From the NCBI RefSeq assembly GCF_000725125.1, contig NZ_JFCB01000004.1, forward strand, positions 186,001-250,000: a stretch of 64,000 bases of DNA, read 5' to 3'. The position numbers and the translations under genes were made by a program. The notes beneath the pieces are model-generated. The model did no database searches and had not been told where the DNA came from. It saw only the letters and a program-made list of their open reading frames with translations. The first letter of the stretch is position 1; each line of letters starts with the position of its first letter. Positions 62,403 through 64,000 of this stretch are shown piece by piece. This DNA is from Streptomyces toyocaensis (GTDB lineage: Bacteria; Actinomycetota; Actinomycetes; Streptomycetales; Streptomycetaceae).

Positions 62403-64000
62403 ATGACCAGTGAGCCGCGCACCGCCCCGTTCCGCATGCCCGGACATCTCTTCACGGAGCTGGCCGCGGGCGGCCACTCCCCGCCTGCCGTCGCCTTTCT
62501 CGAGCAGGGCGAGCGGGCGCGCCGGCTGCTGCTGCTGCGCACCCTGCTGCTGCGCATCCGGGACCTGCCCACTCCGCTGACCCCGGTGCCGGAGGCCTGG
62601 CAGGTGTTCAAGGAGGCGGCCCGGCGCGCGCCGGAGCCGGCCGAGCGGCTGCTGCTCGCCCCGGCCACCGGTGCCTGGATCGCACACATGCTGCGCCGCG
62701 TGCACGGCACCGCGACCGGTCCACGGCTCTGGGCGGAGGCGGGCAGGCTGAACGCTCTCGCGGTCGTCGCCTCGCTGCACGCCGGTACGGAAGCCTCCCT
62801 GCGCGTTCCGCTGGACGACGGCGCGCTGTCCCTGCCGGGCCTGGGACTGGCCCGACTCCCGAACGGGACGCCCGGCCTGACTGCGGGCACGGCGAGCACC
62901 CGCGCCGGGGAACTGACCCTGCGCGGTCCGGCCCCCGACGGCGCGCCCTCGACCCTGACCTGCCGCCCCGCTCCCGCGCCGGTGGGCGAGGCGCCGCCCG
63001 CCGATCCGGGCTGGCTCCCGCTGCGCACCCTCACGCACCCCACGCCCGCCGGCCCCGTCGCCATCCCTCTGGAGGACCTGGACCCCTATCGCGACCTCGA
63101 CGACCCCTTACCCCCCGCCCGGCTCGACGACGACGAGGCGCGGGCCTGGCAGCGGATGTTCGACGAGGCCGCCCGGATCCTCGCGACCACGGAAGGACCG
63201 GGACCCGGACGGCTCGACCCCGCGGTGATCCGGTCCGTCGTCCCCTGGGCGCGGACCGCCCTGCTGCCCCCGCCGCCGCCCGAGGTCCGCGTGTCGGCGT
63301 CCAGCGGTGACGCGTACGGCGCCATGGTCATCGCCCGCCCCGCCTCGGCGCTCGCACTCGCCGAGACGCTGGTCCACGAGTTCCAGCACAGCAAGCTCGC
63401 CGCCCTGATCCACCTCTTCCCGCTCCTGTCCGACGACCGCGCCGAGCGCTACTACGCGCCGTGGCGCCCGGATCCGCGCCACCTCACCGGCCTGCTGCAC
63501 GGCGCCTACGCCTTCACCGGCGTCGCGGGCTTCTGGCGGGACCGGCTGTCCGATCCGCAGCACGGCGAGACGGCCGCCTACCACTTCGCGCTGCGCCGGA
63601 CGCAGAGCCGCCTCGTCGTGCGCACCCTCCTGACCAGCGGCCGGCTCACCGTGGCCGGCCACGCCCTGGTCACCGGCCTCGCCCGCACCCTGGACACCTG
63701 GCTGCGCGAACCCGTCGCCCCGCCCGCCCGGGCCCGGGCCCGCACCGCCGCCGTCCTGCACCGCACGGAGTGGCGCCTGCGCAACCTCGCCCCACCGCAC
63801 CCTCCCGGACACACCGCCGTCCCCGGCCCGGAAGGGCACTCCGTGCCACCCGGAGACCCCGCCGGCGCGTCCGCAGAGCCGGACGGCCTGCGTTTCCGGT
63901 CCGACCGCGCCTCCTGGCCGGATGTCCGCACCCATGCCTTCGCCGTGCCGCCCGCCGAGCCGCGCACGCCGGACGAGTTCCTCGCCGCGGGGGACCCGGG
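62403..64000 (+). CDS. HExxH-motif peptide-modification enzyme (partial, runs off the window)
   Basis: The open frame runs from ATG 62403-62405 to the window end, at least 532 residues. The hallmark is VHEFQHSKL with H325-H329 (HExxH), typical of the mod_HExxH family now linked to 2-oxoglutarate-dependent beta-hydroxylation of peptides. The N-terminal region is helical (FRMPGHLFTELAAGGHSPPA, LRTLLLRIRDLP). After the motif come WRPDPRHLTGLLHGAYAFTG and a His/Arg-containing helix, then a Pro-rich stretch leading out of the window. A TTA codon sits at 63108-63110. It probably acts on the small peptide encoded just upstream; no radical-SAM FxsB or FxsC gene is visible within the window. Confidence 0.82.
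   Translation, partial: MTSEPRTAPFRMPGHLFTELAAGGHSPPAVAFLEQGERARRLLLLRTLLLRIRDLPTPLTPVPEAWQVFKEAARRAPEPAERLLLAPATGAWIAHMLRRVHGTATGPRLWAEAGRLNALAVVASLHAGTEASLRVPLDDGALSLPGLGLARLPNGTPGLTAGTASTRAGELTLRGPAPDGAPSTLTCRPAPAPVGEAPPADPGWLPLRTLTHPTPAGPVAIPLEDLDPYRDLDDPLPPARLDDDEARAWQRMFDEAARILATTEGPGPGRLDPAVIRSVVPWARTALLPPPPPEVRVSASSGDAYGAMVIARPASALALAETLVHEFQHSKLAALIHLFPLLSDDRAERYYAPWRPDPRHLTGLLHGAYAFTGVAGFWRDRLSDPQHGETAAYHFALRRTQSRLVVRTLLTSGRLTVAGHALVTGLARTLDTWLREPVAPPARARARTAAVLHRTEWRLRNLAPPHPPGHTAVPGPEGHSVPPGDPAGASAEPDGLRFRSDRASWPDVRTHAFAVPPAEPRTPDEFLAAGDP

Noticed and set aside
1..64000. tRNA, rRNA, CRISPR arrays, insertion sequences and integrase or att sites
   Set aside because: None could be recognised; no evenly spaced repeats, transposase or recombinase motifs were seen.

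Overview
This is high-G+C actinomycete DNA and almost certainly a Streptomyces chromosome. The third codon position is nearly always G or C, GTG starts and 4-bp ATGA/GTGA gene overlaps are common, and the dasR-dasABCD chitobiose locus is present in its Streptomyces arrangement. No tRNA, rRNA, CRISPR array, transposase or integrase was recognised.

Region 1 (1-26.3 kb) is a defence island. A three-gene operon on the minus strand (HEPN-like protein, KGGVGR-motif ParA-like ATPase, P-loop ATPase) is divergent from pglX, the methyltransferase of a type 2 BREX (Pgl) system. An XRE/DUF397 regulatory pair with a frameshifted HATPase partner and an unrecognised 530-residue coiled-coil protein follow. 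Next comes the tightly overlapped run pglY-pglZ-brxD-brxHI. pglW, the kinase normally paired with pglX, is not in the window; the three-gene cassette occupies its usual place. A 1242-residue membrane-anchored NACHT/STAND-type NTPase follows, and the island fades into decayed genes, including a broken MFS transporter.

Region 2 (26.9-37.6 kb) is a beta-mannan utilisation cluster. It holds a sugar ABC importer, a GH2 beta-mannosidase, a LacI-type repressor, a ROK sugar kinase, a truncated mannose-6-phosphate isomerase and a secreted GH5 mannanase with two almost identical CBM10 modules. Two operator-like motif families recur in the promoter regions. Region 3 (37.6-43.5 kb) is the das locus: the GntR-type repressor DasR, the chitobiose importer DasABC and a GH3 N-acetylglucosaminidase, with three DasR-type palindromes between dasR and dasA.

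Region 4 (43.5-52.7 kb) is mostly housekeeping: a YdeI-like protein, a SepF paralogue, an ATPase overlapping a MazG-like pyrophosphohydrolase, a DUF6099 protein, an F420-type oxidoreductase, and the Hen1/Pnkp RNA-repair pair. Region 5 (52.8-64 kb) is a second conflict or peptide-modification locus. It contains a VMAP protein, a MoxR ATPase and a 1517-residue protein combining a vWA-like region, NB-ARC and TPRs (the FxSxx-COOH-system type). A Kef-type antiporter lies between these and a small TTG-initiated peptide of the FxsA sort, which is followed by a HExxH-motif peptide-modification enzyme running off the end of the window. Three of these genes carry TTA codons, suggesting bldA-dependent expression. 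The least understood parts are the cassette beside pglX and the VMAP/FxS/HExxH locus.
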